Virus record (IMG/VR): IMGVR_UViG_3300048003_000282
Coordinates: 1-30,730 of that record
DNA from: a virus
Reading direction: 5' to 3' (one strand)
DNA length: 30,730 nucleotides
Part shown: in pieces, positions 20,933 to 29,049 of the stretch
Layout of the letters: every line of letters starts with the position of its first letter
How positions within the stretch are numbered: position 1 is the first letter of the stretch
The notes under the pieces: generated by a model
Told to the model about the DNA's origin: nothing
Databases searched by the model: none
Seen by the model: only the letters and a program-made list of their open reading frames with translations
Translations under genes and position numbers: made by a program

Positions 20933-21000
20933 TGCACTTAGCATTTGAAAAAGATAAATATGAATTAGAGCAACAGATATTAAAAAGAAGCCAACGATGA
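20743..21000 (+). CDS. Tail assembly chaperone, -1 frame extension (gpGT-like)
   Basis: Read one base back from the upstream gene, this 85-codon frame gives LQFKERITENYPELFSNSEG, then FSAKWGWYQSIYGLTNGDI and CLMHLAFEKDKYELEQQI. The KWGWYxSIYxLxxGD...CLxxLxFEKxKxExE pattern is one I recall as a conserved product following the chaperone gene in Bacteroidetes phages. Its TGA overlaps the ATG of the gene at 20997, as other gene pairs here do, which would make no sense if the frame were noise. It would be made as a fusion to the first 161 residues of the upstream gene. Internal initiation at ATG 20934 would give only a 21-residue fragment. Confidence 0.72.
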   Translation, partial: LQFKERITENYPELFSNSEGDRAASASAGFSAKWGWYQSIYGLTNGDILKYNQITKSKLHTCLMHLAFEKDKYELEQQILKRSQR

Positions 21001-21263
21001 CAAAGGATGATATATTAGAAGAATTAACAGAACGCAATTTATTGATTGAGAATGAACACATAATTCTAGTTGATGGCTTTGAAGAAGCATTTTTAGGTAT
21101 TACAGCTAACAATCCAATACAAGCTATTTACGATTATTGGGTATGTTTAGATTTATTAATCCAGCGTGATAAAATGGATTTTGATAATGCGATTGATGAC
21201 TTAGATGAATTTATTAATCAAGATTTAGGAGAACACACTCCAAGATATATAAAAGTAGTATGA
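20997..21263 (+). CDS. Small acidic conserved tail-operon protein
   Basis: This 88-residue protein is rich in Asp, Glu and Leu: KDDILEELTERNLLIENEHI at the start, then VDGFEEAFLGITANNPIQAIYDYWVCLD. I recall the segment NPxxAIYDYWxxLD from small proteins in many phage tail operons, without a known role. It starts in the stop of the frameshifted chaperone and overlaps the next gene by ATGA. No membrane segment or catalytic motif. Confidence 0.75.
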   Translation: MTKDDILEELTERNLLIENEHIILVDGFEEAFLGITANNPIQAIYDYWVCLDLLIQRDKMDFDNAIDDLDEFINQDLGEHTPRYIKVV

Positions 21264-21715
21264 ACAGTTTTTACAATATAATAGATAAAATAAAAGAAGT
21301 AATTGTTGCAGAACCATTTAACAATGAAATTACATTTGGTGATATAGCTGATATTGATTTAAAGAAGCAGAGCTTGTTTCCGTTGTCGCACGTAATGGTG
21401 AACAACAGTACAATAAACAACAATTATATAACTTTTAATATTACTATCTTCTTTATGGATTTAGTAGATATTAGCAACGAACAAGTAACAGATTTATATA
21501 GAGGCAACGACAACAGGCAAGATATATTAAACACTCAGTTAGCATTAGCAACAAGAGTAATAAGAGTTTTACAAAAGAGTGATTTATATAAAGATAAGTT
21601 TGAGCTAATTAATCCTGCTTCTTGTGAACCGTTCACAGAGCGTTTTGACAATATGCTTTGCGGCTGGGCAGTTACTTTTGATTGTGGTACTAATGATGAA
21701 ATGACTTATTGCTAA
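21260..21715 (+). CDS. Conserved tail or neck protein, possible tail terminator
   Basis: This is a 151-residue alpha/beta protein. FPLSHVMVNNSTINNNYITF and FNITIFFMDLVDISNEQVTDLYRG are followed by ILNTQLALATRVIRVLQ, and the end is CEPFTERFDNMLCGWAVTFD. The size, the strand-helix-strand order and the position between the chaperone and HK97 gp10-like genes fit a tail terminator or completion protein. The function is inferred from context. It overlaps the next gene by TAATG. Confidence 0.68.
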   Translation: MNSFYNIIDKIKEVIVAEPFNNEITFGDIADIDLKKQSLFPLSHVMVNNSTINNNYITFNITIFFMDLVDISNEQVTDLYRGNDNRQDILNTQLALATRVIRVLQKSDLYKDKFELINPASCEPFTERFDNMLCGWAVTFDCGTNDEMTYC

Positions 21716-22194
21716 TGAGTGAATTTAAAAAAGCTTTAGAGAAATATGCTAAGTATGTTATTCAACAGTCAAGGAGCAACCTAACTAAAAAGAAAAATAA
21801 CGCTTCTAAGCAACTATATAATAGTTTAGAGTATAAAATACAAGGAGACAAGATTTCGTTTCTTAGCGAGAAGTATGGAGAGTTTATAGACAAAGGTGTT
21901 AAAGGTTCTAAATCTACATATCCTGAAAGCTCTGCAAGTCCATTTAGATACACTACTAAACAACCACCAAGTTCAGTATTTGATAAGTGGAGTATTAGAA
22001 AAGGTATTGCACCAAGAGATAAACAAGGTAGGTTTGTAAGTAGGCAATCACTTAATTTCTTAATTGCAAGAAGTATTAAAAACAAAGGTATTAGAGCAAC
22101 ATTATTTTTTACTAAACCATTTGAACGTGGTTTAGATTTATACGGAGATGAAATAGTTGCTGGTTATTTAGAAGATAAATTAGATTTACAATGA
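21715..22194 (+). CDS. Head-tail joining or tail completion protein (HK97 gp10-like)
   Basis: This 159-residue basic protein starts at ATG 21715 in a TAATG overlap; a TTG two codons upstream (21709) is less likely. It begins MSEFKKALEKYAKYVIQQSRSNL and contains YNSLEYKIQGDKISFLSEKYGEFIDKGVKG. This is the pattern of HK97 gp10-type proteins, with a helix, a beta sheet and a conserved YGxFxDxGVKG-like turn. It would cap or connect the neck during tail joining. The second half (VSRQSLNFLIARSIKNKGI) is helical. Confidence 0.7.
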   Translation: MSEFKKALEKYAKYVIQQSRSNLTKKKNNASKQLYNSLEYKIQGDKISFLSEKYGEFIDKGVKGSKSTYPESSASPFRYTTKQPPSSVFDKWSIRKGIAPRDKQGRFVSRQSLNFLIARSIKNKGIRATLFFTKPFERGLDLYGDEIVAGYLEDKLDLQ

Positions 22195-23321
22195 GTACAA
22201 TAATAAGAACAAGAAGCCCTTTTTTCATAAGAACACCACAAGAAACAAATGTTAACCTGAATTACTTTCAAATTAACATAACTGTATTTGGTGGTTTAAG
22301 TTCTTCTACTGAAGTATGCGATGATTTATATGCAACTTACTCACTACAGAAAAAACCATTAGGAGCTGAGAATAGTGTTTCATTTGATATTAGTGAAATA
22401 GTAAACGACCACATAGAACAAATATTTACAGGAACTTATGCTTCTGCTAAAAGTTCTATTTGGGTAACTGTAGCAACATCAGCAAGACAATCAGATGGTA
22501 CAGTAATTGGTTCTGTAACTACAAATACTTACTTAGCTCAAGAAGGATTCAACAAGTTTAAAGAAGGTGTAAACTACACAACAGAACCTATTGCAATGCT
22601 TAGCAGTACTTACATACAAAACCATAAAGGCAGTACAATTACAATACCAGTAAATGCAGAAAGAGTTACACAAGTTGAATGGCGAAACGGTACAAGCGTT
22701 AGAGAAACAGATACTTTTACAGACAACGGAAACCAAAACCAAAAGATTCAATTTGCTTTATTTACTGCTGGAACTTTTTTAGACAATGCTTTAATAACTT
22801 ACGATAGTGGCAGCACCACTACAATAACTTTAGAACAGGTAGAAGAATGTAAATTTCCAGTTAATAAAATAACATTTGTAAATAGATGGGGTGCTTTACA
22901 AGACCTATTCTTTTTTAAAAAGTCTACAGAAAATCTAGAAGCAACAAGAGAAACCTTTAACAGAAGTATTTTTGAAGCAAGAGCTGTACAGTTAGACCCA
23001 CCTGAATCAGTTGGAGAACCTTGCCAAGAATCATTGACATTTAATACTTATTCAACTACAGCACACGCAAAGAAAACATTCAATGCAAATGCAACAGAAT
23101 CAGTTGTTTTAAATACTGGTTTTGTTAACGAATTAATGAATCCATATTTTGAAGAGTTGATGGTTAGTGAATACATCTGGCTAACAGATTCAAGTGCTAA
23201 CATATTCCCAGTTAATTTAAAAGAAAGCTCCTTTGCTAAAAAAACAGGGTTAAACGATAGGTTAATTAATTACACAATGAGTTTTGATAAATCCTTCAGT
23301 TTAGTAAATAATATTAGATAG
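22191..23321 (+). CDS. Large conserved tail protein (distal tail-like candidate)
   Basis: This 376-residue protein is mostly beta, beginning IIRTRSPFFIRTPQETNVN. It contains AENSVSFDISEIVNDHIEQI, a region around FVNRWGALQDLFFFKKSTE and a C-terminus ending YTMSFDKSFSLVNNIR. I recall proteins with an RSPxFI start and an xFVNRxGxxD motif as structural tail components in Bacteroidetes siphophages. Its gene lies between completion proteins and the tail-tip gene, so a distal tail or baseplate role fits. There are three Cys and no signal peptide. It overlaps the next gene by TAGTG. Confidence 0.68.
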   Translation: MSTIIRTRSPFFIRTPQETNVNLNYFQINITVFGGLSSSTEVCDDLYATYSLQKKPLGAENSVSFDISEIVNDHIEQIFTGTYASAKSSIWVTVATSARQSDGTVIGSVTTNTYLAQEGFNKFKEGVNYTTEPIAMLSSTYIQNHKGSTITIPVNAERVTQVEWRNGTSVRETDTFTDNGNQNQKIQFALFTAGTFLDNALITYDSGSTTTITLEQVEECKFPVNKITFVNRWGALQDLFFFKKSTENLEATRETFNRSIFEARAVQLDPPESVGEPCQESLTFNTYSTTAHAKKTFNANATESVVLNTGFVNELMNPYFEELMVSEYIWLTDSSANIFPVNLKESSFAKKTGLNDRLINYTMSFDKSFSLVNNIR

Positions 23322-25552
23322 TGCAAAAAATTATTCTATACATACAGCCACAGTTAAGAAATACAACAACAACTCAAGACTTTGTTAGAGTTGATTTAAT
23401 GGAAGAAGATTTAATTGAATTAACTCAAGTAATTCAAGATGCAAGAGATATAGAAAAAATATTTACAGATTACAGTAGAACTTTTAATTTACCAGCAAGT
23501 AAAACTAATAACAAGATTTTTAAACATTGGTACAATCCTGACATAGATGGTTTTGATAATCAAATATTTTCAAGTGCCAGAATAGAATTAAATCACTTGC
23601 ATTTTAAGTTTGGGAAAATAAAACTTGAAGAAGCAGTTTTAAAAAATGGACAACCTTCGATGTATAAGGTAACTTTCTTTGGAGATACTTTAACACTAAC
23701 AGAATTAATTGGCGAAGATAATATACAAAACTTAACTTGGTTAAATAACTTTAATTTTACAGCATCTAATGCAACTGTTAAAGATGGTTTAGAAAATGGT
23801 TTAAATTTTACTGTAGATTCTGTTGCTTATAACGATGCAATTATATATCCATTAATAGCACACTCACAAAGTTATATTTATGATGATACTAATAATTTAG
23901 ATAATGGTTTAAATTTAAGTGTTGCTTCTTCTCACCATAATAAAAGAGGAGTGTTTCCAGAAGATTTAAAACCAGCAGTTACTACTAAAATTATTTTTAA
24001 AGCTATTGAACAACAGTACGGAATAACATTTAAAACAAGTGAATTTTTAGATTCTGCTGCTATGACTAATTTGTATATGTGGTTGCATAGAGATAAAGGG
24101 AATTTAGTTTCGGAAGGGTTTGTTGACGTTAATGGTTTTGATTTTACCTGCGCTTCAACTACAATAAACTGTCAGCATTTTTCACACACAATAAATAATG
24201 TATATTTTGATACTGGTTCACCAAGTACAAATGGTGGTGTTTATAGGTTTATCTATACTAATTCCCAAGGGTTGGGTAATGAGTATTTTAATTTTCAAGC
24301 TCAAATAACACCAAGCTCTAGCACATTAGCATATAGTTTAGATGTATTTAATATTGACACAGGAGAAGTTTACTCAACAATAGAAAATGTTACTGGAACA
24401 CAACCAGTTGGAAGAGGTTTTGGAGATGGTGGCTCAATAGACCCTAACCCTGTAACTATGGCTTTAAATGAACAAACTAGGGTTGCAGTAAGAATTAGGA
24501 GTAATTTTTCTTTAACGTTTTCTGTAGAAATTAATATAGACCATATTTATCAAGACATAACACTCGGGCAACAAACTGTAACAACTGTTTATAATTCTAA
24601 TAATACTACTATTCCTTTAACTTCTGATATAATTATAACAAATCAAGTACCAGATATTAAAGTCCTTGATTTTTTAAGAGCATTTTTTAATATGCACAAC
24701 TTAACTGCATTTTTAAATTTTAATGGTGAAGTAGTTGTTAAAACATTAGATAGCTTTTATGCTGGTGGTGATACTTTTGATATTACACCATTTGTAAAAA
24801 CAGACGAACATACTGTAGGGGCAACAGTTCCATTTAGTGAAGTTGACTTTGAGTATGCAGAACCACAGAGCATTTTAGCACAACAGTTTTTAAATACTAA
24901 TAACCAAAAGTATGGCGAATTAAACTATTTAGCAGATACAACTAAAAGTAAAAAGTATAAAATTAAAATACCTTTTGAGCATATGCTATTTGAAAGGTTA
25001 CAAGATAAAACTAGTGGAGCATTAACAACTGTGCAAGTTGGAAGCTTTTTAAATGAAGAATTAGAACCAAGTATAGGGCAACCACTTTTATTTTATGGTA
25101 TATATCAACAGAATCAAGACAATATTAATTTTATATACAATACTAGGCCAGCAGTTTATGGAGCTTTAGCAGATAATCCAGCTAATAATTCTGATGTTTT
25201 TAATTTAAATGATTATTGGATATCAAGTGCTTGCAATGAATTAGGCACATCTTCAACACCACCTACATACAACTTAAATTTTGGTAGTGAAATAAACACC
25301 TATACACTAACTGATTATGGTGGAAATAACAACAGCTTATTTCAAACATATTACCAAAATTACATCACAAGAGTATTTAACAAAAAAACAAGAATATTTA
25401 AGTTCTCTGCTGTATTGCCTTTAAAAGTTTTGCTCACTTTAAGCTTAGATGATTTAATTGTAGTAGGAACAAGAGCTTACACAATAAATAAAATGTCCAC
25501 CAAATTACAAAGTGGAGAAACCAATTTTGAACTATTAAACGAACCAACGTGA
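23321..25552 (+). CDS. Tail-tip/baseplate hub-like protein, GTG start
   Basis: This 743-residue protein starts with GTG (23321) in a TAGTG overlap. The N-terminus includes YSRTFNLPASKTNNKIFKHW, a motif I recall as conserved in tail proteins of Bacteroidetes phages. The middle is beta-rich with many Asn and Thr, and IKVLDFLRAFFNMHNLTAFLNF (about 447-468) recalls the hub domain that ends the tube. The C-terminus (TLSLDDLIVVGTRAYTINKM) resembles other hub ends. The protein most likely forms the tail tip that touches the cell after the fibres bind. The call is from family memory and position. Confidence 0.68.
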   Translation: MQKIILYIQPQLRNTTTTQDFVRVDLMEEDLIELTQVIQDARDIEKIFTDYSRTFNLPASKTNNKIFKHWYNPDIDGFDNQIFSSARIELNHLHFKFGKIKLEEAVLKNGQPSMYKVTFFGDTLTLTELIGEDNIQNLTWLNNFNFTASNATVKDGLENGLNFTVDSVAYNDAIIYPLIAHSQSYIYDDTNNLDNGLNLSVASSHHNKRGVFPEDLKPAVTTKIIFKAIEQQYGITFKTSEFLDSAAMTNLYMWLHRDKGNLVSEGFVDVNGFDFTCASTTINCQHFSHTINNVYFDTGSPSTNGGVYRFIYTNSQGLGNEYFNFQAQITPSSSTLAYSLDVFNIDTGEVYSTIENVTGTQPVGRGFGDGGSIDPNPVTMALNEQTRVAVRIRSNFSLTFSVEINIDHIYQDITLGQQTVTTVYNSNNTTIPLTSDIIITNQVPDIKVLDFLRAFFNMHNLTAFLNFNGEVVVKTLDSFYAGGDTFDITPFVKTDEHTVGATVPFSEVDFEYAEPQSILAQQFLNTNNQKYGELNYLADTTKSKKYKIKIPFEHMLFERLQDKTSGALTTVQVGSFLNEELEPSIGQPLLFYGIYQQNQDNINFIYNTRPAVYGALADNPANNSDVFNLNDYWISSACNELGTSSTPPTYNLNFGSEINTYTLTDYGGNNNSLFQTYYQNYITRVFNKKTRIFKFSAVLPLKVLLTLSLDDLIVVGTRAYTINKMSTKLQSGETNFELLNEPT

Positions 25553-25686
25553 AAACAATATTAGAAGCATTAGAATTTTGTAAAGAAAATAAATTATATG
25601 ATAAACATATAAAGATAGCATTAGGCATCAATAAAGTACCTATGACTATAAAAGAAGCATTTAACCAAATAAGATTAAGAAGATGA
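25549..25686 (+). CDS. 45-residue basic protein with GTG start between tail-tip and tape measure genes
   Basis: The GTG at 25549 overlaps the preceding stop and the TGA at 25684-25686 overlaps the tape measure start, so it fills the only gap in this operon. The product is helical: KTILEALEFCKENKLYDKHI, then INKVPMTIKEAFNQIRLRR. I do not recognise it. A small tape-measure partner is a fair guess given the tight coupling on both sides. Confidence 0.55.
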   Translation: MKTILEALEFCKENKLYDKHIKIALGINKVPMTIKEAFNQIRLRR

Positions 25687-27626
25687 GTAAAGAAGTTATA
25701 GTAACAGTAAAAGCAGACACTAAAAATGCTCAAACTAATGTAAAAGATCTTAACGAAGATTTAAAAGAAACTAAAACAGATTTATCTGGTATTGAATCTT
25801 CTGCTGACAAAGCCACAGGTGGGTTAATTAGTGGTTTTAAAGGTTCTATTGGTGCTATAAAAGGAGTAGTAAAAGGTTTTAAAACATTAAGAGGAGCAAT
25901 TATTGCTACAGGAATTGGTGCTTTAGTCGTTGTTGTTTCATCGTTAATGGCTGCATTTACAGATAGTGAAGAAGGAGCAAATAAGTTAAGTAAAATTTTA
26001 GGTGTTCTTGGTACTGTAGTTGATAATGTTTTAGATTTATTTGCAGATTTTGGAGAAGCTATTATATCAGCTTTTGAAAATCCAAAAGAGGCATTAATGT
26101 CTTTTGTTAACTTATTAAAAAACCAAGTTGTTAATAGAATTAATGGCTTAATGGAATTAATACCAGCTCTTGGCAAAGCAGTTCAATTAGTTTTTAGTGG
26201 TGATTTTTCAGAAGCTGGAAAAGTAGCAACAAATGCAGTAGGGAAAGTTGTTCTTGGTGTTGAAGATGTCACAGAAAAAATACAGGCGGCAACACAAGCG
26301 ACTAAAGAATTTATTGCAGAAAACATTGAAGAAGCAAAAAAAGCAGCAGATGTAGCTGATATGAGAGCTAAAGCTGCGAAACTTGAAAGAGAACTATTAG
26401 TTGAACGTTCTATACTTGAAAGTAAAATTGCTGACTTAAGGTTAAAATCAAGACAAGAAGAAGAATTTACTGCTGCACAAAGAAAACAATTTTTATTAGA
26501 TGCACAGAAACTTGAAGATGGTTTACTTACAAAAGAGACAGAAGTTCTTGAATTAAGAAGAAAAGCACAAGAAGATGAAAATGAATTTGCAAGAAGTAAT
26601 ATTGAAGCTCTTGACAAATTAGCAGAAGCAGAAGCAGCAGTAAATAGACAATCAGCAATAAGGTTAAACCAACAAAGAACTACACAAAGAGAGTTAAATA
26701 CTCTTAATAAACAAATACAAGCAGAAAATAAAAGAATTGCTAATGAGAAAAAAGCTCAAGATGATGCAGAATTAAAAAGAAAACAAGAAGCACTTAAAGC
26801 AGATGAAAAAGCAAGAGCAATTAAAAAAGCTGCTGATGAAAAAGCTCAAAAAGAAGAATTAGAAAGAGCAAAAAAACAAAGTCTTGACTTGCAAATGTTA
26901 AGGAACACAGATTTAGAAAACGAACTTTTAGAGTTACAAATACAATATGATAAAAAAATAGAATTAGCTAAGGGAAATAATGCACTAATTGAAGCTCTTA
27001 AAAAAGAACATTTAGAAAAAGTTGCAGGTATAGAAAATAATTCCAGAGAAAAAGAAAGACAAGCTAAATTGCAAGCTGCTAATGATGCTTTGGATATAGC
27101 TGCTAATAGTTTAAATTCAATTCAATCTTTAGGCGATGCAGCTTTTGCTCATAGAACTAAAAATTTAAAAGAAGGAACGAAAGAACAATTAAAAGCAGCA
27201 AAACAGCAATTTAATTTTAATAAAGCATTGCAATTAGGAATGGCTGTAATTGATGGAGGTAAAGCGATTACTGCTTCTTTAGCTCAATCGCCTCTTTCTA
27301 TCGGCCCACTTCCAAATCCAGCTGGTATTGCCTCTCTTGCTTTTGCAAGTGTTACATCAGCAGCACAGATTGCAATGATAGCAGCGCAAAAGTATGAAGC
27401 ACCTAAAAAAAATACAACTACTGTTTCTCCTCCATCTATTGATAGTGGTGGAGCAAATACTTCTCCAACACAGCCACCAAGTTTTAATGTAGTAGGGCAA
27501 TCAGGATTTAATCAAGTAGCTGGAGCATTAGGACAACAACAACCAATACAAGCATTTGTAGTAGCTGGAGATGTTACCACAGCACAACAACTACAAAACA
27601 ATACAATAACACAAGCAACTTTTTAA
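25683..27626 (+). CDS. Tail tape measure protein
   Basis: This 647-residue protein sets tail length. The N-terminal region (AQTNVKDLNEDLKETKTDLS) and a Gly/Ala-rich helical part (about 45-100, GGLISGFKGSIGAIKGVVKG, ending in a hydrophobic span IGALVVVVSSLMAAFT) are typical. Residues about 215-480 are a long coiled coil rich in Ala, Lys, Glu and Gln. The C-terminal region has another hydrophobic Ala-rich stretch (GIASLAFASVTSAAQIAMIAA) and a Pro/Ser/Thr tail. At about 1.5 angstroms per residue it would give a tail of roughly 100 nm, a known rule of thumb. No lysozyme or peptidase domain is visible. Confidence 0.85.
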   Translation: MSKEVIVTVKADTKNAQTNVKDLNEDLKETKTDLSGIESSADKATGGLISGFKGSIGAIKGVVKGFKTLRGAIIATGIGALVVVVSSLMAAFTDSEEGANKLSKILGVLGTVVDNVLDLFADFGEAIISAFENPKEALMSFVNLLKNQVVNRINGLMELIPALGKAVQLVFSGDFSEAGKVATNAVGKVVLGVEDVTEKIQAATQATKEFIAENIEEAKKAADVADMRAKAAKLERELLVERSILESKIADLRLKSRQEEEFTAAQRKQFLLDAQKLEDGLLTKETEVLELRRKAQEDENEFARSNIEALDKLAEAEAAVNRQSAIRLNQQRTTQRELNTLNKQIQAENKRIANEKKAQDDAELKRKQEALKADEKARAIKKAADEKAQKEELERAKKQSLDLQMLRNTDLENELLELQIQYDKKIELAKGNNALIEALKKEHLEKVAGIENNSREKERQAKLQAANDALDIAANSLNSIQSLGDAAFAHRTKNLKEGTKEQLKAAKQQFNFNKALQLGMAVIDGGKAITASLAQSPLSIGPLPNPAGIASLAFASVTSAAQIAMIAAQKYEAPKKNTTTVSPPSIDSGGANTSPTQPPSFNVVGQSGFNQVAGALGQQQPIQAFVVAGDVTTAQQLQNNTITQATF

Positions 27627-27636
27627 AATAAAAACA

Positions 27637-28839
27637 ATGGATATAATAGAATTAATATTAGATGAAGAGAATGAAGAGATGGTTGGAATAGATGCAGTTA
27701 GCATTGTAGAGAATCCAGCAATTGAATCTGACTTTATAACATTAGCAAGTGAAGAAATACAACTTGCAAAAATAGATGAAGAGAAAAAACTGCTACTTGG
27801 TGCTGCACTTATACCAAACAAGCCAATATTTAGAAAGCGTAATGAAACTATGTTTTATGTTTACTTTTCAAAAGATACAGTGAGAAGAGCAAGCGAATTA
27901 TTTTTTCAAAATAGTAACCAAAACAATGCAACCTTAGAACATCAAATGAGTGTTAATGGTTTAACTGTTGTAGAATCGTGGATAGTGGAAGATACTAAAA
28001 TGGATAAATCAGCAAAGTATGGTTTAGAAATGCCTGAAGGTACTTGGATGATTAGTATGAAAGTAGAGAATGATGAAGTTTGGACTGATTATGTAAAAAC
28101 TGGTAAAGTAAAGGGTTTCTCAATTGAAGGATTTTTTTCTGACCGCGCACAAATTAAAAAACCAGATACAAAAGCAGAGATGCAAGCTATTGAAGATGCT
28201 GAGGCAGAATATATGCTTAGTAATATTAAAGCATTAATTAAAAAAGATAAAAGAACTAAATCAGGCAAAAAGATAGAATTAGAAACATTTAAAGATTATC
28301 CACAAGCAGTTAGTAATAATGCTAAACGTGGTATTGATCTTAATAAAAAAGTAAATAATAAATGTGCTACTCAAGTTGGTAAAATACGTGCGCAACAATT
28401 AGCACAAAAAGAAAATATTAGTTTACAAACTTTAAAAAGAATGTACAGCTATTTAAGTAGAGCGCAAGAATATTATGATGAAGGAGATAAAGAAGCGTGT
28501 GGTACAATTAGTTATTTATTGTGGGGTGGTAAAGCTGGTTTAAGATGGTCAGAAAGTAAGTTAAAAAAACTCGGTGAAATTAATTTAGCTTCAATGGTAG
28601 TAGATGAAACCTTTGCTATTATTGATGATAGATTAGCTTATAGCACACAAGAGAAAGCTGAGGAGATGGCTAAAAACATAGGTTGTGAGAATTTTCACAT
28701 TCACGAGTTTGAAGGTAAAGAATGGTATATGCCTTGTGAAAAGCACGAAATGAAGAAACCTTGTCAAGCTGGTTATGAGCAATACGGAATGAAAATTAAG
28801 AATGGTAAAAAAGTACCTAATTGTGTGCCTATAAAATAA
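27637..28839 (+). CDS. XkdF-like prohead protease with two extra C-terminal domains
   Basis: This is a 400-residue protein. Residues 1-170 match the XkdF-like phage serine protease family (Peptidase_S78_2): VSIVENPAIESDFI near the start, EHQMSVNGLTVVESWIVED (His106 likely in the active site) and WMISMKVENDEVW, then GFSIEGFFSD. It would mature the prohead. Residues about 208-310 (ETFKDYPQAVSNNAKRGI to CGTISYLLWGGKAGLRWS) form a separate domain I have seen attached to phage head proteins. The last 50 residues (CENFHIHEFEGKEWYMPCEK and the end GKKVPNCVPIK) form a third Cys/His-containing part. The end motif VPNCVP is frequent in marine phage head proteins. The fusion may couple cleavage to scaffold or capsid binding. 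Confidence 0.78.
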   Translation: MDIIELILDEENEEMVGIDAVSIVENPAIESDFITLASEEIQLAKIDEEKKLLLGAALIPNKPIFRKRNETMFYVYFSKDTVRRASELFFQNSNQNNATLEHQMSVNGLTVVESWIVEDTKMDKSAKYGLEMPEGTWMISMKVENDEVWTDYVKTGKVKGFSIEGFFSDRAQIKKPDTKAEMQAIEDAEAEYMLSNIKALIKKDKRTKSGKKIELETFKDYPQAVSNNAKRGIDLNKKVNNKCATQVGKIRAQQLAQKENISLQTLKRMYSYLSRAQEYYDEGDKEACGTISYLLWGGKAGLRWSESKLKKLGEINLASMVVDETFAIIDDRLAYSTQEKAEEMAKNIGCENFHIHEFEGKEWYMPCEKHEMKKPCQAGYEQYGMKIKNGKKVPNCVPIK

Positions 28840-28844
28840 ACAAT

Positions 28845-28985
28845 ATGAGAAGTAAAAAATTTAAAACTCCAAGTAATACATCACCTAAAAATACTAAGCG
28901 TGGTTGCTTATGTCCTGATGGTAAAAGATACAGTAATAAATGCTGTGATGGTAGCTTACAAGCACAAGGAATAGGCAAAGTATAA
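28845..28985 (+). CDS. 46-residue Cys-rich peptide of the head operon
   Basis: It starts 5 bases after the protease stop. Its N-terminus is basic (MRSKKFKTPSNTSPKNTKR) and its C-terminal half reads RGCLCPDGKRYSNKCCDGSL, followed by QAQGIG. The four cysteines as CxC and CC recall small peptides I have seen near the protease and capsid genes of Bacteroidetes phages. A structural or metal-binding role is possible. It is too short for standard gene callers and could be missed. Confidence 0.6.
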   Translation: MRSKKFKTPSNTSPKNTKRGCLCPDGKRYSNKCCDGSLQAQGIGKV

Positions 28986-29019
28986 AATAAAGTTGTAAAA
29001 AAATATAACAGTAAAGGTT

Positions 29020-29033
29020 TTCAAACGTTTATA
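29020..29033 (+). promoter_or_regulatory. TTCAAACGTTTATA motif ahead of the scaffold gene
   Basis: This 14-base motif lies 17 bases upstream of the ATG at 29050. It matches TTTAAACGTTTGTA (20242-20255) upstream of the tail operon at 12 of 14 bases. AAACGTTT is itself palindromic. No TTTG/TAnnTTTG pair is visible here, so it could be a distinct late promoter or operator element. Confidence 0.35.
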
Positions 29034-29049
29034 GGTATATACTCAAATT

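Noticed and set aside
25730-26617. Two minus-strand open frames (148 and 144 codons) under the tape measure gene
   Set aside because: Shadows of the Ala/Lys/Glu-rich tape measure sequence, Ser/Leu-rich and without motifs.
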